From the NCBI GenBank assembly GCA_021173225.1, contig JAJOLK010000018.1, positions 1 through 64,000 on the forward strand: 64,000 bases of DNA, given 5' to 3'. Under the pieces are notes generated by a model. It was given only the letters and a program-made list of their open reading frames with translations. It did not search any database and had not been told where the DNA came from. Positions 50,464 through 59,608 of this stretch are shown in pieces; position 1 is the stretch's first letter, and each line of letters starts with the position of its first letter. The stretch is from Phycisphaerales bacterium PN19_bin_20. GTDB taxonomy: Bacteria; Planctomycetota; Phycisphaerae; Phycisphaerales; UBA1924. The translations under genes were made by a program, and so were the position numbers.

Positions 50464-51285
50464 TCAGACCTTGCGAGCAAGGTGGCAGACGCACACGCCG
50501 AAGGTCAGCGGGGTTTGGCGCAGGTCTTTGAACCCCGCGGCGATGATGAGCTTGGCCAGCCCGTCGCGGTCGATGAACGTGTCAACGCTCTTGGGCAGGT
50601 ACTTGTACGCGCCTGAGCGGTCGCGGCTGATGAGTGTGGCCGTGCGCGGCATGATCCGCTTGGTGTACAGGTCGTTGCCCCAGCGGATCAGCGGGTTGCG
50701 CGGGCGGTCAAACTCAAGGATCGCCAAGCGCCCATCCGGTCGCAGCACGCGGAAGAACTCGGCGATGGCCAAGGCCGGGCTCTGCACGTTGCGGATGCCG
50801 AAGGCGATCGAGAGCACGTCAAAGCTCGCGTCCGCGAACGGCAGGCGCATGGCGTCACCCTGCAGATACTCGATGCCCCGGTCGCTCGTGCGGGCGCGCT
50901 TCGTGCGCGCGATGTCGAGCATCTCGGCGGTGTAGTCAAGGCCCACAACCTTGCCCGCAGGGGCCGAGGGGCGCACGCCCGCGGCGAACAGCCGAGTCAG
51001 GTCACCCGTACCGCAGGCCACGTCCAGCACCGCCTCGCCGGGCTTGACGCCCGCGGCACGCACCACGCTGCGGCGCCACGATTGATCGAGCCCGAAGCTG
51101 TGCAGCCGGTTGTTCAGGTCGTACGAAGCGCTGATGGCGGCGAACATCTTCCGCACACGCTCTTGCTTCTCGGCGTGCTCGTGCGGGCTGCTGGCCAGGT
51201 CGCGGTCGGTCCAAACCGCGGCACCCACGGCATTGAGCGGGGCCGCGCCGGGGGCGAATCCTGCGCGATCAGGGGCTTCTGGCAT
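50464..51285 (-). CDS. menG: Demethylmenaquinone/ubiquinone methyltransferase UbiE/MenG
   Basis: The enzyme adds the C-methyl of the quinone ring. Features: KMFAAISASYDLNNRLHSFGLDQSWRR (family start), SAM motif VLDVACGTGDLTRLFAAG, DYTAEMLDIA, FADASFDVLSIAFGIRNV and a FRVLRPDGRLAILEFDRP motif. The product is 273 aa with an N-terminal extension. ATG 51285 is used; TTG 51291 is less likely. A menaquinone substrate fits an anaerobe-derived or planctomycete respiratory chain. It is divergent from the M48 lipoprotein gene (78 bp apart). Confidence 0.93.
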   Translation of the reverse strand: MPEAPDRAGFAPGAAPLNAVGAAVWTDRDLASSPHEHAEKQERVRKMFAAISASYDLNNRLHSFGLDQSWRRSVVRAAGVKPGEAVLDVACGTGDLTRLFAAGVRPSAPAGKVVGLDYTAEMLDIARTKRARTSDRGIEYLQGDAMRLPFADASFDVLSIAFGIRNVQSPALAIAEFFRVLRPDGRLAILEFDRPRNPLIRWGNDLYTKRIMPRTATLISRDRSGAYKYLPKSVDTFIDRDGLAKLIIAAGFKDLRQTPLTFGVCVCHLARKV

Positions 51286-51363
51286 AGGCAAATGCTATGG
51301 CTCCGCTGGCCCAGGCCCGACGGGCGCTTAACCAGTTGCGGCCACGCCTGGGGCGATTACACT

Positions 51364-52500
51364 ATGGGCATGAGCACCGCGCCCTTGAGCCGTCCATCTC
51401 GCCGCACGCCAGGCACGCTTGGTCGGGTTTCAGGTTCCGTCTCACGTGTTGTCGTGCGCGGCGTGGTGCTTGCGGCGGCCGTATTTCTTGGCACGGCCGG
51501 CGTGAGCGGCTGCGAGACGAACCTCGCCACGGGCCGCTCGCAGTTCATCATCGGCGTCAGCCCGCAGCAAGAGTTGCAGATCGGCGCCGAGGCGGCACCG
51601 CAGCTGACCGAAGAGTTTGGCGGCAAGGTGCGAGACCAGCAGCTGCAGCAGTACGTCACGGACGTTGGTCGTGCGTTGGCGGCGACCACCGAGGGCGAGG
51701 GCCCGAGGCTGCCGTGGGAGTTCACTCTGCTGGACTCGGGGATTATCAACGCGTTCGCGCTCCCGGGTGGCAAGGTCTTTATCTCGCGCGGGCTGGTGAA
51801 GGAGATGACCAGCGAGGCGCAGATGGCCAGCGTGCTGGGGCATGAGATCGGGCACGTGACGGCCCGGCACACCGCCGAGCGGATCAGCCAGGCGAACGTG
51901 ATCTCGGTGAGCACCGCCGTAGCGGGGACGATCCTGGCCAGCGCCACCGAGGATGACAGCGGGAAGTACGCGGGTATCGCGCTGGCGGTGGGGGGTCAGC
52001 TTTTCTCGCTGAAGTTCAGCCGGGATCAAGAGCTTGAGTCTGACGCACTGGGCATGCGGTACATGACCCGCGCGGGGTACAACCCGCGCGGCGCGTACGA
52101 GGTCATGCAGATCCTGGCCAAGGCTTCGGGTGGCGGCGGCGGCGGTATCGAGGCCTTTCTGGCCACGCACCCAGACCCGCAGCGCCGGGCCGAGATCATC
52201 GCGGAGAAGCTCAACGGCGAGTACAAGAGCACGGTCGGTAACCCCAAGTTCCAGAGCTTTGAGCAGCGCTTCCGCGACCGCATGACCAGCCGCCTGAGCC
52301 TGCTGCCAGCGCCGCGGCACGCACCCGAGGCGTACGACCAGCGCGTGTTGGTGCTGGGGGCGAATGGCTCAAGTGGGCTGTGGAATGGAGTGGCTGGCAC
52401 GATCAGCGCGCACCCCGCGAGCTGGTGCGCCCACTGCGCGGCAGACGCGACGGCGCACGAGACGGCTGAAGTGGTGACGCGGCCCTTCGCGGGATTCTAA
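51364..52500 (+). CDS. M48 metallopeptidase lipoprotein (LoiP/BepA-like)
   Basis: A lipoprotein signal with VSGC at residues 47-50 is followed by CETNLATGRSQFIIGVS, the start typical of YggG/LoiP-type periplasmic M48 peptidases. The catalytic motif LGHEIGHVTARH (HExxH; His160, His164) and FSRDQELESDALGMRYM (third ligand Glu) are both intact. It probably degrades misassembled outer-membrane or periplasmic proteins. The last ~70 residues are an unconserved extension with a CAHC pair. Two in-frame ATGs (51364 and 51370) are equally possible starts. Confidence 0.92.
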   Translation: MGMSTAPLSRPSRRTPGTLGRVSGSVSRVVVRGVVLAAAVFLGTAGVSGCETNLATGRSQFIIGVSPQQELQIGAEAAPQLTEEFGGKVRDQQLQQYVTDVGRALAATTEGEGPRLPWEFTLLDSGIINAFALPGGKVFISRGLVKEMTSEAQMASVLGHEIGHVTARHTAERISQANVISVSTAVAGTILASATEDDSGKYAGIALAVGGQLFSLKFSRDQELESDALGMRYMTRAGYNPRGAYEVMQILAKASGGGGGGIEAFLATHPDPQRRAEIIAEKLNGEYKSTVGNPKFQSFEQRFRDRMTSRLSLLPAPRHAPEAYDQRVLVLGANGSSGLWNGVAGTISAHPASWCAHCAADATAHETAEVVTRPFAGF

Positions 52501-52519
52501 TTTCTGCGAGCAGGCACGC

Positions 52520-53341
52520 TCACCGCCCGGCGGCCTTGAGCAGGGCCTTGCAGCGTCTGGGGTCGGGGCCGGCCCGCCAGTCGCCGGCGCGCTTGATGTA
52601 AGAGCCGACGATAATCGCGTCGGCGTGCGCGAGCATGGCCCGGACGTTCGCGGGGCTTGTTCCCGACCCGACCCAGACCGGCAGAGCGGTGGCCTCGCTC
52701 GCTTGGGCGAGGTCGTCGGGGCTTGTCGGGTCGCCTGTGTGCGCGCCGGTGATAATAACCCCCGAGGCGCCGAAGAATTCCGCAGCGTGGCAGGCCTGCG
52801 AGAGGCTTACGTCAGCGGTGATGGCGTGGCTAGCGTGTTTCTTCCTCACGTCACAGACCAGCGCCACGCCCGCCGCGTTGATCAATCGGCGGTAGCGCAG
52901 CAGCGGGCCGGCCTCAGCCGTGGCCATCAGCCCCTCGTCTGCCACGTGCGCGAAGGCGAAGTTTTCGCAGCGGACAAACTCGGCCCCGCTGGCGTGCGCG
53001 ATCGCGACCGCCTCAGCGTTGCCCGTCGCCAGCACCTGCACGCCAAGCGGCAGCCCCGGCACCGCGGCCTTGACCGCTAGTGCGCACGCCGTCATGCACG
53101 CGACGACCGCAGGGTCTTGCCGGCCCATGACGTACGGCGCGTCGTGCATGTTCTCAATCAGCAGCGCGTCGAAGCCGGCGCTGGCCAGCACGCGGGCCTC
53201 AGCGGCGGCCTGGCGCGCGATCTTCGCGGGGCTCAGCGCCGCGCCGGGCGTGCCCGGCAGGGCGGCAACGTGGATCATCGCGATCAGCGCCTTGGGCGGC
53301 AGGCGCAGGGCCGGGACAGGCGCAGGTGAAGATGCGGACAT
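52520..53341 (-). CDS. BtpA/SgcQ family protein
   Basis: A TIM-barrel protein of 273 aa. Family segments are IAMIHVAALPGTP, GFDALLIENMHDAPY, GVQVLATGNAEAVAIAHASGAEFVRCENFAFAHVADEG and GVIITGAHTGDPTSPDDL. BtpA helps stabilise photosystem I in cyanobacteria, and SgcQ is a sugar-metabolism relative; in a non-phototroph the role is unknown. ATG 53341 is used. The upstream region is a G-rich repeat zone. Confidence 0.88.
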   Translation of the reverse strand: MSASSPAPVPALRLPPKALIAMIHVAALPGTPGAALSPAKIARQAAAEARVLASAGFDALLIENMHDAPYVMGRQDPAVVACMTACALAVKAAVPGLPLGVQVLATGNAEAVAIAHASGAEFVRCENFAFAHVADEGLMATAEAGPLLRYRRLINAAGVALVCDVRKKHASHAITADVSLSQACHAAEFFGASGVIITGAHTGDPTSPDDLAQASEATALPVWVGSGTSPANVRAMLAHADAIIVGSYIKRAGDWRAGPDPRRCKALLKAAGR

Positions 53342-53383
53342 GCGGGGAACGTAGGTTCTGGCTGGCGCGGGCGGGCCAAACTT

Positions 53384-53500
53384 GGGCGTGGGGGGGCGTG
53401 GGGGGCGTGGGCTGGGCGGAATCGCAGGCGCTGATGGGCCATGGCGGGTAGCGGCAGGCGGGTGGCGGCAGGTGGGGAGGTGGGGGGTGGGGGGTGGATG
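53384..53500. repeat. G-rich low-complexity zone
   Basis: GGGCGTGGGGGGGCGTGGGGGGCGTGGG at 53384-53411 (shown as GGGGGCGT units) and GGTGGGGAGGTGGGGGGTGG later. Quadruplex-prone; lies between the divergent BtpA and FtsQ-like genes. Nothing else is recognised in this 210-bp gap. Confidence 0.8.
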
Positions 53501-53551
53501 TTGGAGGAAAATCACCCCCGGCGGGGCCCGGTGCCGAAGTTACTATCGAGC

Positions 53552-54547
53552 ATGCCCCTGGCCTGGTTTGATCAGCGTGGTGCCAAGATCATCGCGTCGG
53601 CGCTGACCGCGTCGCTGCTGGTGGGCGTTGCCGCGGGCGCGTACTGGGGCAACAGCGAACTGGCGACGAAAGCCGGCCACCTGCGCGGGACGCCCCCGGT
53701 GGTCGCCATCGAGTGGCCTCGTTTTGCCGATGGAGCCGACGCGGGCACGTGGCTGCCCCCGAGCCAGCAGCTGCTCCTTTCACGCCTTGCGACCGACGCG
53801 ATCAGCGATGATCCGCTTGACGCTGGCTCACTGCCGCGTGCGGCCCTCGCCCTCGAAGCCAGCGGCTGGCTTCGCGCCGTCACCAGCATCAAGCGGCACC
53901 CGGGCGGGACCGTGACTGTTCGCGGGCGGTGGCGGACGTACTACGCCGTGGTTCGCGTCATCAACACCGACCACCTTGTCTCGGCTCAGGGCGAGCTGCT
54001 ACCGCTTGAGTACGCGCCCGGGAAGACCGGGCTTCCGGTGATCTTCAGCGCCAGCCAGAATCCGCCGCTCAAGCCCGGCGCGGCGTGGGAGGGCGGCGAC
54101 GTGCAGGCGGGGATCCGCTTGATCGCCGTGCTGGCCGGGCACGCGCCGATCATGGAGCAGGTCGTGGGCGTCGACGTGGGCCGGTACACCCGCGATCGCA
54201 CGCTCTCGATTGTGACCAGCTCTGGTGCGCATGTGGTCTGGGGCACGGCTCCGGGTGACTTTGCGCCCGCCGAGGCGAGCCAAGAGCAGAAGCTCCGTCG
54301 CCTGCTTGACCTGCGCCAGAGCGCTGAGCACCGCAAGCGGATCGACGCGGGGCACACAAAGATCGATATTTCCAGCCCGCGCGGGATCATGATCGATCAG
54401 TCTTCGAGCTTCGCGGGCACGCCGGTGGGCGATCTTGGCCCGGCGAGCAAGGACGAGCCCCGGGTTGACGACCAACGGGCGGGCGGAGGGATTGGCGCGG
54501 GTCAAGGCCCGGCTGTGGTGGCGCACGTCGCGCCGAGGATCGATTGA
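53552..54547 (+). CDS. FtsQ/POTRA-like cell-division protein, tentative
   Basis: The 331-aa product has one N-terminal membrane helix (IIASALTASLLVGVAAGAYWG, residues ~11-31) followed by a periplasmic part. It shows ALEASGWLRAVTSIKRHPGGTVTVRGRWRTYYAVVRV and DHLVSAQGELLPLEYAP, the pattern of FtsQ/DivIB: 'GW..v..i.R....v.V.v.er.p.A.v......lvd.dG.llp'. It ends in a long polar tail. It is not in a division or cell-wall cluster; its neighbours are BtpA and transaldolase. ATG 53552 is the start. Family assignment is by pattern only. Confidence 0.6.
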   Translation: MPLAWFDQRGAKIIASALTASLLVGVAAGAYWGNSELATKAGHLRGTPPVVAIEWPRFADGADAGTWLPPSQQLLLSRLATDAISDDPLDAGSLPRAALALEASGWLRAVTSIKRHPGGTVTVRGRWRTYYAVVRVINTDHLVSAQGELLPLEYAPGKTGLPVIFSASQNPPLKPGAAWEGGDVQAGIRLIAVLAGHAPIMEQVVGVDVGRYTRDRTLSIVTSSGAHVVWGTAPGDFAPAEASQEQKLRRLLDLRQSAEHRKRIDAGHTKIDISSPRGIMIDQSSSFAGTPVGDLGPASKDEPRVDDQRAGGGIGAGQGPAVVAHVAPRID

Positions 54548-54560
54548 ATAAGGTGCTGAT

Positions 54561-55208
54561 ATGGAACTGTACATTGACACCGCGAACTTGGCCGAGATCA
54601 AAGAAGCCGCGAGCCTGGGCGTGCTCGACGGCGTGACCACCAACCCCAGCCTGATCGCGAAGGAAGGCGTTGACTACGGCAAGCGCCTCGCCGAGATCTG
54701 CGAGGTCGTCAAGGGCCCCGTCAGCGCCGAGGTCATCGCGCTGGACTTTGCCGGAATGATGAAGGAGGGCCTGGAGCGCTCCAAGATCGCCCCGAACATC
54801 GTCGTTAAGCTCCCGTGCACGGTCGAGGGGCTGCGGGCCTGCAAGGCGATGAGCGACCAGGGCATCCGGACGAACTTGACGCTCTGCTTCCAGCCGTTGC
54901 AAGCGCTGATGGTCGCCAAGGCCGGCGCGTTCCTCGTGTCGCCGTTCATCGGTCGGCTTGACGATGTGGCCGAGGACGGCATGGTGCTGATCCAGCAGAT
55001 CAGGCAGATCTTCGACAACTACGGGCTCAAGACCAAGGTGCTCGCCGCCAGCGTGCGGCACCCCAAGCACATGGTCGAGTGCGCAATGGCCGGGGCCGAC
55101 GTGGCAACGGTGCCGATGAGCGTCATCAAGCAGATGATGCAGCACCCGCTGACCGACTCGGGGATCAAGAAGTTCCTCGAAGACTACAAGAAGGCCTTCG
55201 GGGGCTGA
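54561..55208 (+). CDS. fsa: Fructose-6-phosphate aldolase / transaldolase
   Basis: The 215-aa product belongs to the small transaldolase/FSA family: MELYIDTANLAEIKE, GVTTNPSLIAKEG, NIVVKLPCTVEGLRA (Schiff-base Lys in VVKLP), NLTLCFQPLQALMVAKAG and SPFIGRLDDV. It acts as transaldolase or fructose-6-phosphate aldolase in sugar-phosphate metabolism. AAGGTG lies seven bases before ATG 54561. It starts 13 bases after the FtsQ-like gene and may be co-transcribed. Confidence 0.95.
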   Translation: MELYIDTANLAEIKEAASLGVLDGVTTNPSLIAKEGVDYGKRLAEICEVVKGPVSAEVIALDFAGMMKEGLERSKIAPNIVVKLPCTVEGLRACKAMSDQGIRTNLTLCFQPLQALMVAKAGAFLVSPFIGRLDDVAEDGMVLIQQIRQIFDNYGLKTKVLAASVRHPKHMVECAMAGADVATVPMSVIKQMMQHPLTDSGIKKFLEDYKKAFGG

Positions 55209-55298
55209 CGCGTGGCGGCTGAAGAGTTGCGGCGGAAGCGTGGCGGTTAGAGCCTGATCGGGCTGACGCAGCGCGATGGGACGGACGCGCGCCCAGTT

Positions 55299-55334
55299 CG
55301 CCGGAAAGGTCGCAGGAGAGGTCGCCTGAGAGGT
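55299..55334. repeat. Tandem array, 3 x 12 bp
   Basis: CGCCGGAAAGGT, CGCAGGAGAGGT, CGCCTGAGAGGT, adjacent, in the 144-bp gap between fsa and the M48 membrane gene. Confidence 0.85.
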
Positions 55335-55352
55335 CGGCAGCCAGTTCGTGAG

Positions 55353-56972
55353 CTAAATCTCCGTCAGCACCAGCGCCGCAATCGAAGCGATGCAGGCGAC
55401 CGCCACGCTGAATTTCAGCCGGGACGCCGCACGGTCGATGGGCACCGCGTCCAGCGCTGTGCCTGGCAGGGCTTTGATCCGCGCTACACGGTGCGCGATC
55501 GAGCCGTGGCGGAACCCAAACCGCCGCGGGTCTGTCCCGTTGGCGCTGGCGACCGCCAAGAGCGCCCCGGCCATGGCGCTGCTGGCACTTACAGACAGCG
55601 TCAGTGTGCCGGCGCCGGGCGCGGCGCCGCCGGTAATCGAGTCGAGCAGCCCAACCTCTGTGAGCGCGCCCCGCGCTTGCTCGCGCTGGCTGAGCGCGCG
55701 CACAGCAAACGCGTCGGCCTGCCACTCAAAGCGCCGGCTGACAAATCCGAACGCCGCAATCGCGCACGCCACTGACGCCACGCCCGAGAGAAGCTGGAAC
55801 TCAGGCCCGAGCTGCTCGAAGCGCACGCCTACGAGCAGGCCGACACCCTGGGCGGCAATCAGCGGCAGGCTTGACGCCGCAAACAGCGTTGCCGCGAGCC
55901 ATGGGATGTGCCGCAGCTTGACGTGCGCCAGCTCGTGGGCCATGACCGCGAGCACCATCGGCCTAGGCAGGCGCTCGAGCAGCGCGTCAGTCAGCAGGAT
56001 GTACCGGAACCGGCCCAGGACGCCGAGCACCGCGCCGTTGAGCGTGGTGCCTCCGGTTTGCCAGATCAGCACCTGCGCCACGCCGACGCGCTGCTCACGC
56101 GCGAGCGCCAGCAGGTCTTCACTCAGCGGCGGCTCGACGGGCAGGCCATAGAGCAGCTCAGAGCCGGTGGATGGCGCAAGAGTCGCGTTGTGCGCACGTG
56201 TGAGCGGTGTTGTGCGCCACAGGCGGCGGATGATCGCCGGTGCGCACGCGACGACCACCAGCGCCGCGCCAACGTGTAGAGTCAGCAGCAGCCCGGGGCC
56301 GTACCCGCTGGTGGCCAGCCATCGGCCAAGGTCGGCGCCGAGTGTCAGCGTCGTGCTCAGCGGCTCGCCAACTTGAGCCCTCCGCGCGAGAGCTACGAGC
56401 ATGTCCACGCCGCGGTCGAGCGATTCGCTTATGGTCCAGAGCAGGCCCATCGGCACCAGCAGCAGCAGAAGTTGGTGGCGCGTTTGCTGCGAGACGAACC
56501 CCGCGCGCGTCGGGATCGGGTGCACCGGCAGGCCCTGCTCAACCTGGCGGAAGATCACCGCCTCGCGCAAGCGCCGCTGGATCGGGTAGCTCAGCGCCCA
56601 CGTGCCGATAGTCAGCACCAGCAGCGGCGACACGGCGAGGGCTTCATCAACGACGATCAAGTCGCCCGTGACGGAGCGGACAATCGTGAGCCACCCGCCC
56701 ATCAGCGTCGCGGCGCACAGGCCAAACGTGCACGTCAGCGTGGCCAGCGCGGTCAGGCGGTCAAGCGTCCGTAACGACCGCAGCGAGCCGGTCCGCCCGA
56801 TGTGCCTATCGGCACGCCATGACGCCGCGAACAGCACGCCGAGCCACCCAAGGGGCAGCGCGATCGCCAGACTCAGCGTTAGCAACGTGGGCAGGGCCTG
56901 ACCCAGTGACGCTGCGGCCTGCCGCGAGAGCAGGATCGAGGCGAACAGCGCAATCAGGCAGGCGTGCAGCAC
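55353..56972 (-). CDS. Integral-membrane M48-family metallopeptidase
   Basis: The 539-aa product has at least six hydrophobic segments in the first half and more after the active site. The catalytic motif VMAHELAHVKLRH is HExxH, and RRFEWQADAFAVR carries the third ligand Glu. LNGAVLGVLGRFRYILLTDALLERL precedes the motif, as in HtpX/Ste24-type peptidases. It probably degrades damaged or misassembled membrane proteins. GTG 56972 is the start. An upstream lipoprotein gene is on the same strand. Confidence 0.88.
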   Translation of the reverse strand: MLHACLIALFASILLSRQAAASLGQALPTLLTLSLAIALPLGWLGVLFAASWRADRHIGRTGSLRSLRTLDRLTALATLTCTFGLCAATLMGGWLTIVRSVTGDLIVVDEALAVSPLLVLTIGTWALSYPIQRRLREAVIFRQVEQGLPVHPIPTRAGFVSQQTRHQLLLLLVPMGLLWTISESLDRGVDMLVALARRAQVGEPLSTTLTLGADLGRWLATSGYGPGLLLTLHVGAALVVVACAPAIIRRLWRTTPLTRAHNATLAPSTGSELLYGLPVEPPLSEDLLALAREQRVGVAQVLIWQTGGTTLNGAVLGVLGRFRYILLTDALLERLPRPMVLAVMAHELAHVKLRHIPWLAATLFAASSLPLIAAQGVGLLVGVRFEQLGPEFQLLSGVASVACAIAAFGFVSRRFEWQADAFAVRALSQREQARGALTEVGLLDSITGGAAPGAGTLTLSVSASSAMAGALLAVASANGTDPRRFGFRHGSIAHRVARIKALPGTALDAVPIDRAASRLKFSVAVACIASIAALVLTEI

Positions 56973-57113
56973 GGTGTGGTGTCGAGGCGTGGCGGCCTGA
57001 AGAGGCGGGCGTTAGCGGTTGGTCGAATCGTGCGGATTGAGGCGTGGGGCAAGAGGCGTGGGGTGCGAGGCGTGGTGGATGCGGTGGCCGTGGCTGCGGC
57101 TCCTGCGCACGCT

Positions 57114-58700
57114 CTACCGAGACGCCCCGGCTTGCAGCACGCCCAGGTCGATGTTCACGCCCGTCGGGAACAGCGCGTCAACGTTCAGCTTGCCCTCGGA
57201 CACCGGCGTGAAGATCAGGCACACCCGCCCGTGTCTCGCGGCATACTCCGCGTCGCCCGGGCTCGGGCCCGCGTACCTCGCGTTGCGGACGCGCTGGGCG
57301 TGGAAGTGGTAGTGCGCCAGTGACAGCGCGCTGGCCTCGATCATCTGCTTGCTGGCCACAAATCGCAGGTCGCCCGACCGCTGCCCGCCCGCGGGCGAGA
57401 AGGCCCTGGCCGACCACGCGCCCCCGTCGCGAATCAGGATCCCCCCGTGCTCGGTCGAGGTGTCCTCCATATCGCCCTTGGCCTGCTTCCACAGCTCGTC
57501 GGCAAGGCCCTTGGTGGCCAGCGCATCGTCGATCACCAGCAGGGCTAGAAGGTCGGGCGTGCTGAGCCGTGCTTTGTTGTCGTCGAAGCGCTCGCTACCA
57601 GCGCCGGTCTCACCGAAGCCCTCGGGCTGGCGCTCGTAGCGGTCGCGCGGGCGCAGGCGTGCTTGCAGGAGTGTCTCAAGCTCAGCCCTGCTGGCGTTCA
57701 GTCGTGCGGGGCTGGTCGCCAGAGTGAACCGCGCGGGCTCAACGTGCCGCAGCGCCCACCCGGATCTAAGCGTCTCGCCACGGGCCGCGACCGCCGCGAG
57801 GGCCTGCGCCCACCAGAGCTCGCTTGAGCTCTCGGCATCACCCCGCGCGGCCTGCCCCTGCTCACGCATCGTGCTGACCCACGAGAGCTGCTCACCCGTA
57901 AGTGGCAGCGCGCCCAAGTCGCTAAACGTCTGCCGCAGGTTGTCGGCGCTACTGCTCTTAGACGCAGCGCCGCCCGGGCTTGAGGCCAATTGCTGGGCCA
58001 AGGCCGCACGCTGCGAACCGTCCGCGTCGATGCGGCTCATGACCTCCCACGCGGCTTCGCGGGCCCGCCGAGCACGCTCAAGGTTTTGCCCGGTGCCGGT
58101 GGGCTCGGTGGCGAAGAGGTCAAAGGCCGCATCGACGATCGGCTTGCCCGTCAGCGCGGCGATCGCTGTCGACTCGGCCCGCTGCGTGTCAGGGATCACC
58201 GACTGCTGGCGCGCGAGCGCCCGCATGAGCGCGGGCACCAGCTCGCGCCATTGCCGCTGCGTCGCCAGCGTTGCCACGTGCGTGACCACCGGGTAGTCGG
58301 GCTCAACGGCCACCAGCAGCACAAGCATCGCCCGCGTGTCGGCGTTCTCAGTGTCCGTGGCGTCCTCGGTCAGCAGCTCGATGGCCCGGACCCGCGCGTG
58401 CTGCCCCGTCGAGGCCTGCCAGGCGATCTGCTTGATCGCCTCGCGCCGCTGCACAGGGGCCTGGCCGGGCGCGTTCCAGACGCGATCAACCAGCTCACGC
58501 TGGCCCTGAGAGTTCAGGTCTGCGGCGCGCGTGCCGGGCGTCCCGCGCTGACTCTCTCGCAGCGTGCTCGCGGCCGCGGCGGCGGTAATCTCAGTGGGCT
58601 CGCCCGCCGTTGCGTTCCTGCGATCAGACCCGCCACACGCGCACAGCCCGGCAGTGATGGCGAGTGACATTGCCGCCAACGCAGGTGTTGTGCGGCGCAT
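57114..58700 (-). CDS. Hypothetical lipoprotein
   Basis: A lipoprotein signal (MRRTTPALAAMSLAITAGLCACGG) with a Cys about residue 22 precedes a ~500-residue mostly helical protein with no recognised domain. Conserved-looking elements include QRELVDRVWNAPGQAPVQRREAIKQI and a C-terminal strand-rich part (HGGILIRDGGAWSARAFSP; GRVCLIFTPVSEGKLNVDAL). An extended upstream frame exists, but ATG 58700 starts the signal peptide. It lies upstream of, and on the same strand as, the membrane M48 peptidase gene (gap 141 bp). Confidence 0.7.
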   Translation of the reverse strand: MRRTTPALAAMSLAITAGLCACGGSDRRNATAGEPTEITAAAAASTLRESQRGTPGTRAADLNSQGQRELVDRVWNAPGQAPVQRREAIKQIAWQASTGQHARVRAIELLTEDATDTENADTRAMLVLLVAVEPDYPVVTHVATLATQRQWRELVPALMRALARQQSVIPDTQRAESTAIAALTGKPIVDAAFDLFATEPTGTGQNLERARRAREAAWEVMSRIDADGSQRAALAQQLASSPGGAASKSSSADNLRQTFSDLGALPLTGEQLSWVSTMREQGQAARGDAESSSELWWAQALAAVAARGETLRSGWALRHVEPARFTLATSPARLNASRAELETLLQARLRPRDRYERQPEGFGETGAGSERFDDNKARLSTPDLLALLVIDDALATKGLADELWKQAKGDMEDTSTEHGGILIRDGGAWSARAFSPAGGQRSGDLRFVASKQMIEASALSLAHYHFHAQRVRNARYAGPSPGDAEYAARHGRVCLIFTPVSEGKLNVDALFPTGVNIDLGVLQAGASR

Positions 58701-58843
58701 CGGCCAGAGCCGCCCGGCTCGCACAGCGGTCGGCGTCAAGAGGTGCACGATGGTCACCGGCGTGGACAACTGCGTTTCAAGGCCGCGGGGGCGTGGCATG
58801 GCCGATCGTACCGCGACGGGCAACCGCGCGCTGTCGCCACCGA

Positions 58844-59605
58844 TTATGCCGCCAGCTGCACCCTGTGGTCCGCCCGCTGGCTCCACGGCACCGCCACGAT
58901 GTCGTACTGCTTCAGCGCATCGACAACCTCGCCCGGAATCTTCGCTTCCGAATCGTTGAGCATCGTGTACATCTGCGAGTCGGTCGCGCGGCTCTCCCGC
59001 ACATCGTTCCACGCAGCGATCGCAATGAGTGCCGTGTCTTTGCCTGGCTGGTTTATGGCCTTTATCAACCGCTCCGGAGCTCTCGCCGACTTGGGCAACG
59101 CGAAATCAAACTTGTGCTGAAAGCCCTTGCCGATTAGCTGAAAGTCGGGGAACGCGTGCGCTCCGATGCTTTCCAGATAGGCCGCGACATCCTCAAGGAA
59201 CAGGCTCTTGACGTGGCTCTGGGCCGTGGCGAAGAGGTCACCCACGGCGAGCATGGCCTGAATCAGCGCGTGTTTCCGCTGTGGGAAGTCGCCGTTGTGT
59301 GACACGGCGAGCAGTTCATCGCCGTCACGCTGCACGCCAAAGCCGTTGAGGACCGACGCGAGCAGCCGCTTGCGATGCTCGGAGTCAAGCGTGCAGCCGC
59401 TCTGACGAAGGTCAGAAATTACGTAGCCGTCATCGGAAAGCAGCGTGCGGCCGCCCTCCTGCCGAACGTAGATCTGAATGTGGTCGTTGTGCCGGTCAAG
59501 AAACGGCGTGGTCACTTCGTACGCATCGCCGACCTGAACCTCGGAGATAGATTCCCGCAGCCAGCGGGTGTAATCGTCGATCAGTGACTTGATGCTCTTG
59601 TTCAT
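58844..59605 (-). CDS. DUF1828 / DUF1829 protein
   Basis: The 253-aa product has an N-terminal DUF1828 half (DAYEVTTPFLDRHNDHIQIYVRQEGGRTLLSDDGYVI) and a C-terminal DUF1829 half (FPDFQLIGKGFQHKFDFALPKS; ALIAIAAWNDVRE). Both are of unknown function and often found in mobile or defence contexts. Its GC content is clearly lower than that of its neighbours, and codon use differs, pointing to transfer. ATG 59605 lies three bases after the stop of the preceding DUF6978 gene, so the two are a pair. Confidence 0.85.
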   Translation of the reverse strand: MNKSIKSLIDDYTRWLRESISEVQVGDAYEVTTPFLDRHNDHIQIYVRQEGGRTLLSDDGYVISDLRQSGCTLDSEHRKRLLASVLNGFGVQRDGDELLAVSHNGDFPQRKHALIQAMLAVGDLFATAQSHVKSLFLEDVAAYLESIGAHAFPDFQLIGKGFQHKFDFALPKSARAPERLIKAINQPGKDTALIAIAAWNDVRESRATDSQMYTMLNDSEAKIPGEVVDALKQYDIVAVPWSQRADHRVQLAA

Positions 59606-59608
59606 CGG

